DNA of 64,000 nt from the NCBI GenBank assembly GCA_964035545.1, contig OZ037767.1:5914207-5978206 (forward strand). Reading direction: 5' to 3'. Within the stretch, counting starts at the first letter, position 1, and each line of letters opens with the position of its first letter. The notes below the pieces were generated by a model, which did not search any database, had not been told where the DNA came from, and saw only the letters and a program-made list of their open reading frames with translations. The stretch is from Bugula neritina. Lineage: Eukaryota; Bryozoa; Gymnolaemata; Cheilostomatida; Bugulidae. Positions 12,001 through 27,000 of the stretch are shown here, one piece after another. The position numbers and the translations under genes are program-made.

Positions 12001-15000
12001 TCTTTATAAAAAGAGAACTTGAAAAGAAACTATCTTTTTATAGTGTCTGTGCATAATATATTAGATATAATCCCTTTGTTTACAACTACTTATAATAGAG
12101 GTGAGATGCTGTTGTGTACATAGAAAGCAACTAGGCCACACTAACCAATTCACTACAGTATAAACATGATGCTCACCTAGAGGGCATACATTTCCAGTTC
12201 CACATCCGCTAAGAGAATCTCCATAATCGGCACAGACCTCTAGAGCAGGATTATATCCCTTAGTATTACAGCAAGACTGTAAGCTACCAATTACCTCTAC
12301 ACCACAGCACTGCACATCTACAGCTTCCATCTCAGCAGCACTACTATAGACATGGGCCTACAGCATAAACAGTAAATAATTTAAAGAATCACACTTCATT
12401 TATGCAGTAGTAAAATATTGATATCTATCTTAACTATCATCTACAGACTGTTAGAAAGTTTTATGCTTTGAAATAATTTTGTTTTAAAATAAATTCCGCG
12501 CAAACATATCGTAAATTAATTCGGAATTTCTTAATCTCTTGCTGATGACATTTCCAGTCAGGTCTGAAGTCCGGGAATCACAAACCTAATGGCAAGTATT
12601 GCTAACTTTCATTGCATGCTACTCTTAGCTGCTGAAACACACAGTTTAATTTCTGAGCTGGCTTAAAAGTAAAAATTTCTTACACCCAGCAGACCTCATG
12701 GCCTCTCAGTACATCATCACATTAACTAGTATGTACACGCTGTACTTCTAAGCTTCACATTATGCAAATTGATTTTTTACTCGATGTTTGAAAACAGTTA
12801 CAGCAAATGAGCCACAATCATAAGTTAATGCAAACTGCAACCACAAATTCATCTGTAAGAGCATCCATTCAAATAACACAGAGGTCACCCAATACATCGT
12901 CTGATAGGGACGTACTAGATGTATAGAAGTCTACCTTATATGTCTTTGTTGAGCTAACACAGCACACAGTTCTGTCAGAATGAGTATACTCGTGTCCACA
13001 GCAAGACTTGGCTACGTCTGCTTCATAGACACTTCCTGTTAGCTCGTCACCACAACACACAGCATTGTGGGAGGTCATGACCCCGCCACAACATTGTCGT
13101 TCAAATACATCGTGCAGCATGCCTACAGCACGAATACAACTTGACCATTACTTGTAAAGTAAATCACAAGTAAATATTAAAAATGATAATTTCACAACTA
13201 AATTTGTAAATCTCAGCAAATTATAAAATGTTGTTGAGATACACAAGACACATTTCAGACAAGGAAAGTCTTTGGTAATTAGTGAAGTTAGATAGACTGG
13301 TTGATAATGAAAATAATATTTGTTTCAAATATACAAATGTAACTTAGTATTAACACGAAGAAATAAAAATGTAACATGTATTAAATTATAGAATAAGATT
13401 ACTATCTAGTATCTATATTAGTTGATAGTGTTATACTAGCCATAACGATACACACCATTACAACACACTTGAGAGCCAGCTGATGAGTACGGAGTAAGTC
13501 CACAACACGAATCCCCATAACCTACTGTTACATAATTTCCTGTTGTGCAACAAATTTCACCTGGCAACACTTCAACGTATCTACAGAACAGCGTGAACAA
13601 GTAATTGAAGCTGTTCAATATAATAAAACGAGTGCATATAAGTTATCAGGGAAGGAGCAGTTGTGGTATGGTGGTCAAAATGTTGGCCTCGTAAGTGGTT
13701 CACGTTTAAAAGCACTGGTGGTGATGTTATGAAGAACATCCAGTCATAATTGCTCCTGTGTTATATATTAACAAGTCCTTAACCCGATCTAACAAAAAAC
13801 CCTTTCCATCAGGGGTTTGCACAGGGATAGTAACTATAAACTCGCATAAATTTTATATAAGTTATCAGGGAAAGGGGCATATCAAAACATGATATCTACA
13901 ACAAATTCACAGAGAGCAGTATAGAGATATATGCTGATATTTACCAACAGAATATACTCTGATAACACATGCATGGCTAGTCTGAGTAACTAGGCAGTCT
14001 CACCTGTCTCCACAACACTCATAATTATCCTGTCTGCTGTGAAAAGTTCCCCCGCAGCAGACATCATCTGCTGCATTTCTTCCAGCGATATACTCAGTTC
14101 CACAACACTCGTACCCTTGAATAGGGGCGTATACCACCCCGTCACAACACGCCCGTGCTCCACTGTAACAAGCATCTCCACATCTGGACTCCAGGGCACC
14201 ACACTGAATGTATGTACAGGTCTTCTTTGAATGTTTCAGAATATTTCTAAAGATTGCCAGAATAATTATTTTACAAAGGGTGGGAGAACAAGCAAGCGTA
14301 AACAGTTATATAATTGTGATAAATAAGAAACTAGATAGTAAATTAGCAAAGATTTTATTTTATAATAAAGTAATTAGCTACAGCAATATTAATAATGTTT
14401 GAAAGTTGATAACTAAACTCTATATAACTGTAAATTAACACAGGCTAAATTTACTTTATAACTTGATTGTTTACAACACTAAAAATAAGGCAATATAATA
14501 TATATTGTAAGTAATAAACTCTTATAAGTTTAATGCTGTCTGGCCACACGTGCCTGTTTGAGCAGTCCGTCACGTTCCGTCTATATAAACTGTATCTCAA
14601 TATGATTCCATTGGGTGACTCGGGGAGTGACCAGCCTATCTCTACTTCAGTGGCGGAGAGCACTTGGAGGCGAGGGAAGGCAAGCCCTTGTGGCTGGGCC
14701 TCAGCAGTCGTGCCTTTCACTACAGGACTTGTGATACACGCGTGAATCGTGCACACTTCCAGCTGTTAGAGAAAATCATTAAAACCAGAGTAGAGAAAAC
14801 ATATCAACTTCCACTAGCATTGCGATAAAGGAAAGGAATCTTCAAATAACTTTATCTCATGCTAGAATAACTTGTAAAACTTTTGAATTCATTTTTTAAA
14901 AAATCCATGTGATACAAACTGGTCCTGAAGCTGCAGAATCAAAAAGTCAAAAAGTTGATGCAAAACAGTGCATTAAAATATTTTTTCAAGGTCACAAAAT

Positions 15001-18000
15001 ATTCTGCATCAGCAGTTCTACAACTTACCCTGAACTGATAAACCGTGTAGGGAACGAGGTCATAGATAACGTGACTTCCCGGCAAAGTGGTATTGATCTC
15101 TTCAATACGACGTCCATCCATAAACACATTGTATGCAATGATGTCTCCGTTAGGCGTGAGTGGTGGAACCCAGGACACTCGAATTGCCGTATCACTTACG
15201 ACGAATAATTGTGGAGGTTGCACTCCCTGTGGAGCTACAATATTAAACTTATTATGTACAAACAGCTTACATATATTCTAGTATCAAAATTGAAGTTCTA
15301 AACTTAATTACATGACTGAGAGAAAAATTGCTCTAATTTCTTTTATATAGTGTTGTATTTGGTGATGGGTTTTACAACACTATGTTGCTACAAAAAAGAA
15401 ATAAAGAGCAATGTAGGTAAAGACATAAATATACTTGTATGATAAGGAAAGATAGCTAAAGACAACATTATAAACACTAATATGAGTCACTAGAGAATTT
15501 CAATAAAATAATTTAAAACTTTGCCAAATATACCAAATGTTTCATATATATTATTTTACAAATTGGTAACCATCTTCAGAGGTCAAGTGGTTACAGTACC
15601 AACCAAACATAAATCACCCAGCTTGTGACCTAAGACATGCTAGGTGCAGGTCACAGGTATGCTAGGTGCAGGTCACAGGTATGCAAGGTGTGGGTTAAAA
15701 CTCCCAGAAAGACTGCTGGTCATGACATAAAGAGTATTAAGCTAAAATTTCTTCTGTGTCACATCAGATCCCTTAAAGCCCTAAACTATGCTACCAACAT
15801 GGTGAGAGACGCAGTATTTACCCTTCCTAAGAAACTGAGGTTCTCACGTGTGATTTTCAGCTTTAAACAAATGAGAGTTCAAAACTTAGAATATACCCAA
15901 TAATACAAATGAAACGATATCTTACATTTTGAGTTCAAAATTAAACTACCTTAATTAGAGTTTGCAAGAAGAAGTTAACAATTATTAATAAGACTTCAAC
16001 TATAGCATAAGAAGCTAGTAGTACTTTAAAACATCAGTTCATATACCAGTTTCTCTCAACTTCAACACAATGTTCAACAAACTCAGTAGTAAGAAAACCA
16101 GCTATTAGCTTGTTAGTAGTAACAGAGAGGAAAGTTAGTAGATTGTACAGAAACAAGCATCACTCAAGAGTGGTAAATACTTAGTATGTAAAAACAGCTT
16201 TTAGCATCCAAGAATCTAAATCTAATCAAATAGCTGTATTGAAATTGAAAAATGATTGGTTAAAGATGTTATATAACTAAAAGGTCAGCACTAGGTATGT
16301 TACAACAGCAATTCAAACCGAGGCTAGTTAACTGGCTATGTTAAGGGAGCATTCAAAAGCTATCTATTTACCATTGATGTCTGCAGGTTTATAAAACAAT
16401 ACAAACAAATAATATCTAGAGGAAAATATCATAAAAAATGTTGACGCTTCAACAGTTGTCACCTTTAGTAGGTTATGATTTATTAAATCAAATTGCAAAG
16501 CCAGGTCAACATTATTAAATACTATCATATTATCTTGCATACATTTGGCAAACAACATTTTACCACACTACACCATTTTGCAAAATACAATAAACATAAA
16601 GATCATATAACAAATTCCGTATTTTCACCAAGGCATTGCTTGAGTATTCAACAGTGTTTAAAAATGATAGTTTAAACAGTGAATTGTGTAGATAGCTTCA
16701 TAGCATTGATATTGAAAAACCACACTTACCACCATCGGCTGTCCTGGCTGCTACAGGTCTGGTTGAGACGAATAGTCCACCATATGCATGTAATGTAAGT
16801 GTAAAAGTATAGTCGGTATTTGGAGTTAGCTCCTCTATTAAAGCACTAGTTGTATCTTTACCATAGGTGTATGTTGTATTAGAGACTAAGAGAGAGAACG
16901 ACTCCACTTCTCCTTGTAAAGTCACTACATCTGAATAAAATAAATCACATAAAACTTCACAAAACTTAATAGAGAATAAACGTGTTTTAAAATCGTTTTA
17001 GACTTTATAGCTCAGGTCCTGAGGCTGCGATAACTTCGACTAGCTTTACTGTGGGCCTACCAGGGATTGTCCAATCGGCTTGCAGCGCTGTATGTGAAAT
17101 GGTGATGACAGTCAGGACAGGTGCTTCGAATGGTTGACCGCCATGAGTGACAACAACAGAAGAGTTCTTGCTGGTTAAGAACCCATAATCATTGTGGACT
17201 GTGAGCCGGTAGATGTAGGAGGTGTACAGAGACAACCCCCTGTCTTCATGATAGAGTTGCGGCCCACTGTAAGCCTCCACCCAGACACCTATTGCAACTG
17301 GGGACACTACAAGCAATGCAAAGATATTAGGCAAAACTCTTATGATGTGTAAAGTCACAACTGCAAAAAATTAAATAATAAAATATAATTAAAAAGAACC
17401 ATTTAAAATAAGATGAAAATTGTAGTTAGTTGAAATAACGAAATATAACTTAATTTATACAGATGAATTATCATTCATTAGGAGCAGCCGTGGTCTAGGG
17501 ATTAGAGCGCTGGCCTAGTAAACCCGAGGTCATGGGTTCAATTCCCAGTAAAGACTATATTGGTGATGTTAGGAAGAGCATCTAGTCATAATTGTTCCTG
17601 TGCCTCATCTTAATAAGTTCTTAGTCCGATTTAACAAACACCATTTCTATCAGGGATTCTCACAGGAATAGTGACTATAAACTTGGGTGAGAGTTGAACT
17701 ATTATTCATAACTTGTTTGTATAACTTTGAAATCAGCATTTGATGTAATATAATCCGACACACAACTTACTGGCCAGAGGTTGTCCAACCTTCATTCTTG
17801 TTAGTGTATATCTGAGACCAGGGCCGTTTGGAGAAGCAGGTGGTTGCCATTGAACTGCAATGTAGGTCTGTGAAAGAACAATTAGCTGGGGAGGTTGAAC
17901 CCCACCCGGCCTCGAACCAAGAGTAGTGACTAAGACAACAGGGCTTTCTGTACAGCCTCCATCTTAAAATAAATCAACAAAAGAATTATAACCGTTTGAA

Positions 18001-21000
18001 AAAAAAACTTTATTTACTTTAATCAAATACTATCATAATTATAAGTCTTATTCCCAAAGTTAGAAAGTTAAAATATATTATATATATGCGTGTGATCATG
18101 TTGTATTTGTAAATAAACAATATACATTCCAACGCACATGCTGCAGTATTCCACTGCGTATTACATAACCACACAACTATATATATACCTGTACAAGCAA
18201 TCACAGTGATGTTATACTGTGTGTAAGGTACTAGATCAGTAAGAGTAACTTTTGTCACTCTATCGTCAACCATCACCCTCTTCTCTGAGTCATACTGTAC
18301 CAGGTATCTGCACAAATAGTAGAGCATTTAAATTCAGCATCTAATACCTTTAATCGCTATTTGAATAGAAAAAAAGATAATATATTTGTAGAACTATTCT
18401 ATATATATAATTGCTGTTTGAATAGAAAGGAGATGATATATTTGTAGAACTATTTTAGTATTATCATAACTAGTAACAGGAGAGCATATAGCTGGGATAG
18501 GTGGGGATAACTAGCAAAAGACAAATAACCACCTCTCCAGCACTCCATTCACACTCTGCGGAGCTGACCACATGACCTCAACTGCTGTCGAGTTCAACAC
18601 GTCTGCCAGAGGCTGTCTAAGACCAGATGGCCTGGCTGACTTGGTTCTCACAGAAGTCCAACCAGAGAAAGAAGTTCCGCCAACTGCAAGATATAAAATA
18701 GTTATATTGTTAAATAGTTGTATTGTAATAGTTGATAAATTACAATTCATCGTTGATATATCAAACATAACAATATTTTAGTAAGTGCAGAGCACTAACA
18801 GCATATACTTTGAGGCTATTCTCACCACATTATGGAAAAAGTTTATTGTAGAAGGGGAATTTGGAACAGTGGGTAATATGGACCACCTCCTGATTAATCA
18901 AAGATATTTAATGATTTTAGTTGTTTAATTATGTCATGTAATTTCCTTTTCTAGAGTATGTGCTCGTTTTATGGCACACAAAAAAAAGAAGACAATTTTA
19001 GACAATTGAAAAACATTTTACCAGTTGTAGCCGAGATCCTGTAGAGGTAGTCTGTGTATGGTTGGAGTTGTGCCCCTTCATCGTAGTAGGACTTAGGGCT
19101 ATCAGGTGTCACAGTTTGTAATACAATTGCAGTGAAGTTGTCTACCCACTTTTCTATAGTATACTTTGTCAAAATTCCATTAGGAGTCGTTGGCTCTTCC
19201 CAGGTTATGTGAACTGATGTGGATGTCAGGGAGACAGCTTTAGGGGGAGACAAACCTTCAGGAGCTGAGAATAGAGTGAACATGGCAGACTATTACCAAG
19301 TAAGTAATATGTACACAATTAAAGCATGATCCATTCAACTATTACAGAGGATTTAACACACATGTTCTGGTATTTGGAGAACAACAAAGGATAAGCAACT
19401 ATTTCTACAGTATAAAATATTCTTCTAAGGTCTTACAATCTTAGAGGAGATGGAGATATACCCACAGTCCAATTATACTTGGGTATTATGTAGTGGAAAT
19501 CCATGTTGGAAAATAATTGGGTATTATGTAGTGGAAATCCAATGAAGAAGCTGACATTGTATATTGAATTGCTGGTGAATTAAATATTATTTAAAGCTTG
19601 TTTATTTCTACCTACTAAATATTATACTATAAAACAGTTTGTAGATGCGACATTTGTATTGTTGCATAAAAAACCCGGTTCTTTTTTCTACTTGCAAAAC
19701 AGGTTATACTTTATTTTTATTAAAATTATATATTAAGCATATAACTGATTGTTTCTGTTTTAAAAATGCCCCAACAGAATGACAAGTTTGTTATTTAAAA
19801 GAGGAAAAGAACAATGACACCTAACATTATCACCTTAGCTACTGATTGATAAACAGGTGTGTGTGCACTTACCATCTTCCAGGGTAAATACAGGATTGCT
19901 GTATGCACTTCTGCTGCACCCAACAACTGTACAAGCCTCCACACTAAACACATAAAGTGTGAAGGGAGAGAGTTTGGTGACCGTAGCTGTAGTAGTGTTG
20001 GGGAATAGGCTCAGAGCCAGGCTATCATTTGTGTATATATTGTAATTTCTAATGATGCCATTAGGTTGACCTGGTTTACTCCAAGTCAGGTCAGCAGCCC
20101 TTGCAGCATATAACGTCACTATTGGTGGGTCAAGAATACCAGGTGCTGTAATAAAAGAGAAGGCAAATCCAGCATATAAATTAGTACTTTGTCTTAAAAA
20201 ACCAATTAAAATATGAATAAAAAGTGTGTGACAACCTTGATGAAGTTTTAAAGGTGTGTGTTACTTTATATTATATAACAATACTTAGCAGGCATGACCG
20301 GTGTTGACAGATATTGTCAGGTATTGACAAGTATTGGCAGATATTGACAGGTATTGACAAGTATTGGCAGGTACACCTTACTATAACTGTCAATGGAAAA
20401 CTCATGAAACAATAAACCAATGCTAAGTACAATTGGGCACATAAATCTTGAAACATGTAACCTATAAAGAGAATTAAGTATAATAGTTTTATACAAGCTC
20501 AAAAATCTTCTTAAGTGCATTTCTATGTGCAATACAGTGACTTACAGCATATACATTGTGAATTAGCCAAAGGAAATGAATTAATGAAAACCTTTATTCA
20601 CAACGACCGCACATAATAGAAATTTTATAACAGCTAGATGTTACATCAAACAGTACTTAACAGGACATACTGCCTTTAAATCTTATTTGTTATGACTCAT
20701 TTGTAAATTTGTAATAATTTGTAAAAAAATTATAGGTGTTTATACTGATGTAGATCCAATACTAGTATATTAAATTGATTTATTTTATTACATAAAACAT
20801 AGTATTTAAATATTTACTATAAGAGGGGGCTTATAATGTACACAGCTATCGTGTTATGAAACATACCAGACTGAAGAGTAAATGTGGACGCCCATTCGGA
20901 GCTCGTAGAACCAACTTCATTAGAAGTCACCAATCTAAACGCATATTCTGTGTACGGCAGCAGGTTTAGTCTAACGTAGCTGGTAGCAGCTGAAATACAA

Positions 21001-24000
21001 CATTTCACTTGTTAGAAGAGTCATCGAGGTAAACTTGTATCTAGTTGAGAAGAGGCAAAACTGACAAGTTTAGAAGTTTGAAGTGAAAATGGTTGAAATG
21101 ATAAACTAGCACATGAAGATTTAACAATTCAAATTTCCTGTGTATGTAAAGTGGTAAAATTTCCATGCAGCAAAACCAGAAGGTCAATCAATATATGATG
21201 ATTGGACAGTATTAACAGCATGTCTAAAAGACTTCACTTTTTCAATATAGTACTTGAGTTTATAGTTAGAGAAAACAGAAATCTTAAACTTGCTCCTTTT
21301 ACATAAAGAATGATAAAAAGGCTTGTTAACTAATGCTTAAAAATGCATTTGTGTAAGATACTAGTATAAATAATGACTCTAACTAAATTACACGTGTACA
21401 GAAAATATATAATACCATTCCTGTCAGCTTGTGGTACTATTATGACATAAAAGTCTTGTATTACAGCCAGCTTATTGTGCATATAATTAAAACACAACAG
21501 ACCAAAAACACAAAAACAAAGCAGAATCATGTAGAAACAACGAACTCACATAATTTATAACAGACACAGACACAATATTAAACTTTCACCTGTATTCTGA
21601 GGAAACAGGTCCATGACATCACTTCCTGGAGCTCTGAACTGCAGTTGATAGACAACTCCTGGTACAGAAGGAGCATTGATTCTACCAGGTGGTCCCCAGA
21701 TTGCAGTGATAGCTGTGGAGTTTATAGCTGTCAGTGTGGGTGGCAGGACACCATCAGGGGCACCTGCGGGCATTGTCACTGTGACCTAAACGATATAAAT
21801 AGGTAATAGAAAGCTTCGTGCAAATCACAGTATCTTCAGTTGAAAATAAAATGCTATGATATATTGAAAAGCAAACAAATACATTATTAAGCATATTCAA
21901 CTATGGTAAATTTTCTTAGCATTAGATTGAAAAATCAGTAATACAATTCCAGTAAAACTAAACACGGCTTGAGGATTTGAACTATTTAGAGACAAGAGCC
22001 CATAAATCTTGGACTAATAAATTTGTTTAGATTATTTGATAAAATTTTAAATAGTTAAAAGAAAATGAAAATAACATTCCTGTATCCATATGCAATTTCA
22101 TCAATTCTATAGAAAATAAGATAAATCTTTTTAAAATTTAGTAAGCCAACCATTAACAAGCACTCCGAGTGTATTATCCCTTCAAATTACAAATCCAAAA
22201 CATACAGCACTGATGATTTTATACCTATAGGCAAACATCATCTTAGTGTAAGTTACTAATAGTCAGTACTTACCACATTGCTAACGATATAGCCAGCTAG
22301 ATTGGTAGCGTTCACTTGCACTTCATACTGAGAGTACGGAATAAGACCGCCCACTGTCACCCACTCATCAGCCTTAGCTGAGCTGTACAACACTCTCCGC
22401 CACCGTAGTGTGGTATAGTCGCCTGTAAGAGGATAGAATTCTTGTATCTCAGTCTATAGACTTCTTAACAAAGATCTCTTTAATTATTGAGTGACTATTC
22501 CATGATTTGTGATGAAATTACCTAGCGGTTGAAATCAAACAATGTCATAGTTAAAAGAAAATAAGAAGTAACTTACAAAAACATAGACAAAGACCCTCAT
22601 TCATAGATGCTTTTAATTTTTTGAATAATTAAAATGACTTCGTTTTTAATTAAAGCACTAAATCACTAGAAAATGTTAAACTTGGCTACCAACTTTACTA
22701 TTCTACTTGTGGCATGCATCTTACAAATAACTTAGTGTAGAGCAAAAGAAGTAATTCAAACGTTGTTCAAGACCTGGGGCTGCATAGTAAAGACCATCAA
22801 AGAACAATGTGTAGTTCACAATTCCATTAGGAGCTTGAAGACGTGACCACTTGGCAGTTATTTCCCTTGATTCTGTCACAGGAGTTCTAATCTGTAATGT
22901 AACAGAGCCCTCAGGTGGGGCCTCTAACGTACGCCCCGACACTTCATTGCTTTTTGCACATCCCTCAGCAGTGCAAATCTAAAACATAAGAATTTTTTGC
23001 CAAGTACATGCAAACTTACTTTAAAGACATGCATAATGCAGTCAACCACTTTCACAACTTTGAAATATTTTAACAAATATGCAGGTTCAGAGAAAGGTGA
23101 GTAAGAATTTTAAATGAGCAAAAAACACAGGAAGATCGAAATAGAAAAATACAGCATAATACGCATTCAACTAAACATATCAGTACAACAAGAAACATGA
23201 AACTCTTGGAGTATAATATGACTTAACAAGTCTAAGGCATTAAATGTGGCAACATAAAGCAGCTACTAATAGCAGCTCATACGCTAGGGTCATCCACACT
23301 GACCTCTAACTGAAAGGTATGGAGAGAGTAAGGGAGGAGATCATTAACAGCGTAGACCAGGACATCGGTTGTGCTGTACACATCTGATACAGAGTTGTGG
23401 GTCAACGTATACTTTGTAATCACACCTGGGAAAGTAATTGCAGGAACACTGATGAGAATGTCCTCAAACTTGCACATCAAGTAAAACTTCTAACCCATGA
23501 TACTGTTATTTCATAGTGCCAGTATGTAATCAAATACAGCAAATAGCATGACTGCTGCTAACATTTGCCAGTTGAATCTAGCCCACTCGTTGAGCTCCAT
23601 CACTATATAATGCACAACAGTTTGATAATGTTAACTGAATCGCTATTGGTGATACGGCCCCATCTACCAATTGAAACTCACAACTCTCAACACAATAACA
23701 AGATTCAAAATTAACCAGTTAAATCCTAGATACATACAAACTACATATTGCACTAATCAGTTAATTTCCACAATACATAGACTCAACCAATCAACATATT
23801 ACAAGATTAAATTTTAAAAATATATACAGTAACCAATCATGTTGGTTCATTCAGAGCTGCATTATATTCATATACTATGTATATATTCAATGCTAGTAAA
23901 GCTTCCCCTCCAGTCAACTAACCACAGCAACTAAACACTGACTCACCATTGGGTAGGAGAGGGGGCTGCCAACTAACTTCTAGCGAATACGCTGACAGGG

Positions 24001-27000
24001 CAGTTACCACAGGGTCCTGCACAAGGTCTGGTGCACTTTCTGCTGTCGTTGCATTAGCGGCAGCGCTGAGAGTACATCCAGCTTCTGTGCAAGCCTACAA
24101 CAAAGATGTGTCATCATTAATTTTATTATTTAATTTATCCTATCTGACAGGTGAATATTTTATCCAAATTCATCATTAAAAACTGCCAAGAAATGAATAA
24201 AAAATAACTAAAAAATTTTAGAAAATTACACAATTTATACATATATAGCAACATAAAGAAGACATCAAGTAAAGACAACTTTTAAAAACTTGGCAATAAC
24301 TTAGTAACACATGCAAATAAGGTTTCATAATACAAATACACAAACAATAAAAATCTCAGAATAGAAGACAACTTTTAAGAGACTGAGAAATGTTTTAGAA
24401 AATTCTAGAATGTATGAAGAACACGTACAGATAGGGTTACATAATACGTGGTGCCAGCTTGCAGTGACTCATTTCTGTAGGAGAGAAAGCCAACATCAGA
24501 ACTGTTGTAGACAATCTCTCCAGGTAGATCAAGATGGCTGACACTCATATATAGAATATATCTCTCTATTACACCACTAATAGGAGATGGTATAACCCAA
24601 CTAACATCAACTCTTCTGGTACCTACACATATATGAATACGTACACAACATAGTCAATAGTTGTGGTGTCGCTAAATTTTGAGTCTACTAAAAAACGTTT
24701 TGAAGAAAAATCAAAACTAAATTTAAAAACTGTATCAGAACTAAAATTTAGTGAAAAACAACCACTTTTAGTAAACTACAATACTGTTATTAGCAAAGCT
24801 CTTTGCTGTATAAATTAGAAATGTAGTTGAAGTATTGCAGTAGACATTACAAAGTGACTTACCAATTACAGAGAGCGTAGGAGGTGCTACAAATGCAGGA
24901 GGTAACTGGGCGGTTCTTAGAGCTACCGGGGTGCTGTCGGTGCAGCCAATAAGAGTGCAGGCTTTTATTCTCATGATGTAAGATGTGTAGGCCTAAATAA
25001 CATGATGAGGTTAGATGGGAAGAGTAACTCCAATAACAAGATATATGAACAACTAATAGAAGGAATTTTCCACAAAGAGGTTTCTGTAGCCCAATAAACT
25101 GATGCCGAGTAAATTCAACTCACAGCCGCACAAAACCTGTAATCAAACTACTTCAAAACATGTATTTCAAACTTTTTATTTTGTAGACAAAATAACTGCT
25201 AATATATGAGTAATCATCAACTTGATATGGTAATGTTAAGGCAGCTATTAGAAACCACAGAGAAATAGAGCAAATGTAATGCACTTTGCATCAGGTTAGC
25301 GAACCTATGTTTTATTACCTAACATTTGAGATAAGAGCTTTCTTACTGATGGTGTGTAAAAGGAGAGAATTTCCTTGCATTGTTACTATACAAACCTTCA
25401 GAGAAAAAGCTATAAAAAGCTTTCAATTAAATAGCTAATGCTTTATGTATATAACGATTTCACTCTCTCTATACTGTTCAACTATCTAACATGTTCTGTG
25501 CACAGTAAAACATATTTATCCTAATCTTATAAATGTCACCAACAAAGGAATCTAACTGCAGGCAAGCAACATGCCGTGACACTTGAAAAAATTAATTTTG
25601 TGACTTAGTATTAAAATAAAAACTTCAGAAATTCAATGACTGTATTAACTGTTGAGGTAAACAAGGAGCATACCTGTAAACCGGTATAGTTAAAACTCTT
25701 CAGGCCTCCACTGTGCTTGATAGTGTTTTGATCATATAAGACGTAACCTGTGATTGGACCGTTTGGGAAGACAGGATCATCCCAACCAATAAAAAGAAAC
25801 GATGGTCCACTAGAAATGACATAAGGTGGGGCTACATTCTCTGGCTTTTCCTGTAGCGTCTGCAAAATTCAACAAATAAATATACATTCGACTGAGTGTC
25901 AAAGAGAAGCAAAAGCTGGTGTGCTATTAAAGCTGGTGCGTAGTTAGAAATTTAGTCAACATAATGAATAAATAACTATTTCTAGAGTTATTAAAAATGA
26001 TCATTTTTAAACTATCATGCCTATTGACCTATTTGTGCTGCACAGGATATTATTGTTAGCTATGTGTACTTTTACTTCCTATGTTAAAGTGATGTCTGAG
26101 GAACAGACAAACTTCTGTGAGCTGAACCAACCACAATCTAACACTTGAAAATTAACACCTGATATACTAGTATTGATCAAATACACTGTATGAAAATAAA
26201 AATGAAGACGCATTATTTGTAATGCAAGCAATAGATAAAATTGCAAGTCATTTATTGCTGTTAGAAGAGAAAATGTACCTTAACGGAGATGCCATCCACA
26301 CTTTCTGTACAGCCAGCTAGAGTACAAGCTACTAAATGCACAGAGTAGTCTGTAAATGGTACTGTTCCATTCATTTCACCTGCAAAGTAACATAGTTATA
26401 TGTTGTCTTTACTGATACATCAAATATATTTATTTAACAACTAAACCAACACTAGAAATTAAGAAAACTATGCTAATAAAAACAGAAAGAAAAGTCTACA
26501 AAAATTCAATAAACTTTCAGTAAAGACATATACTGGTAGGTTTGTTTTGTCAACCAAATCAGTGTATTACCTTTAAGAGTGGTTGAGCTGGAGAAAGTAG
26601 CATCCACAGCTGTCCCATTCTCTCGCTGTTCGTATGCACGGAGGATGTATCTGTGAATAAGTCCAGTGTTTACACTGGGGTGTCTCCACTCTAAGTCTGT
26701 AAAATAGAAACATAGAATTTACAGAGGGAAGTTCTGAATATCAAGCAGATTGAATCCTCATAACTTGCAATATATGGAAATATTATATAATATACACTGA
26801 ATAAAATTTTTTATGGGTGTTGCATTTGGAATACATGTTACACAGCAAAAACACCTAAAAATAAGAAAATTTCCATAATACACATATATGTGGATTAATA
26901 TTGTCCCTAAAATGAGAGGAAAACTCTACTCCCCCATCAAGCGTTGCCTATCATCTACAGCCGATAGTAGCTCCTGTATGCTCAGGTTTCAGAGGGATCC

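Noticed and set aside
13439-13455. Longer version of usherin exon 55 reading on to VYRYG
   Set aside because: No GT donor at its end, and the phase does not fit exon 56.
13990-14202. Open frame on the minus strand reading [17 protein letters not shown]
   Set aside because: It is an alternative frame of usherin exon 54; the correct frame gives the CC-rich sequence.
14909-15281. Plus-strand open frames opposite usherin exon 52
   Set aside because: They are shadows of the coding exon with no recognisable domain.
17023-17060. Longer version of usherin exon 50 using a later donor
   Set aside because: The donor CCCACA/GTAAAG ends in phase 0 and gives a stop at once in exon 51; the donor at 17061 keeps phase 1.
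17481-17560. Functional tRNA gene
   Set aside because: A and B boxes are present but the body continues into a repeat shared with two other copies and is flanked by a target duplication; it is a SINE.
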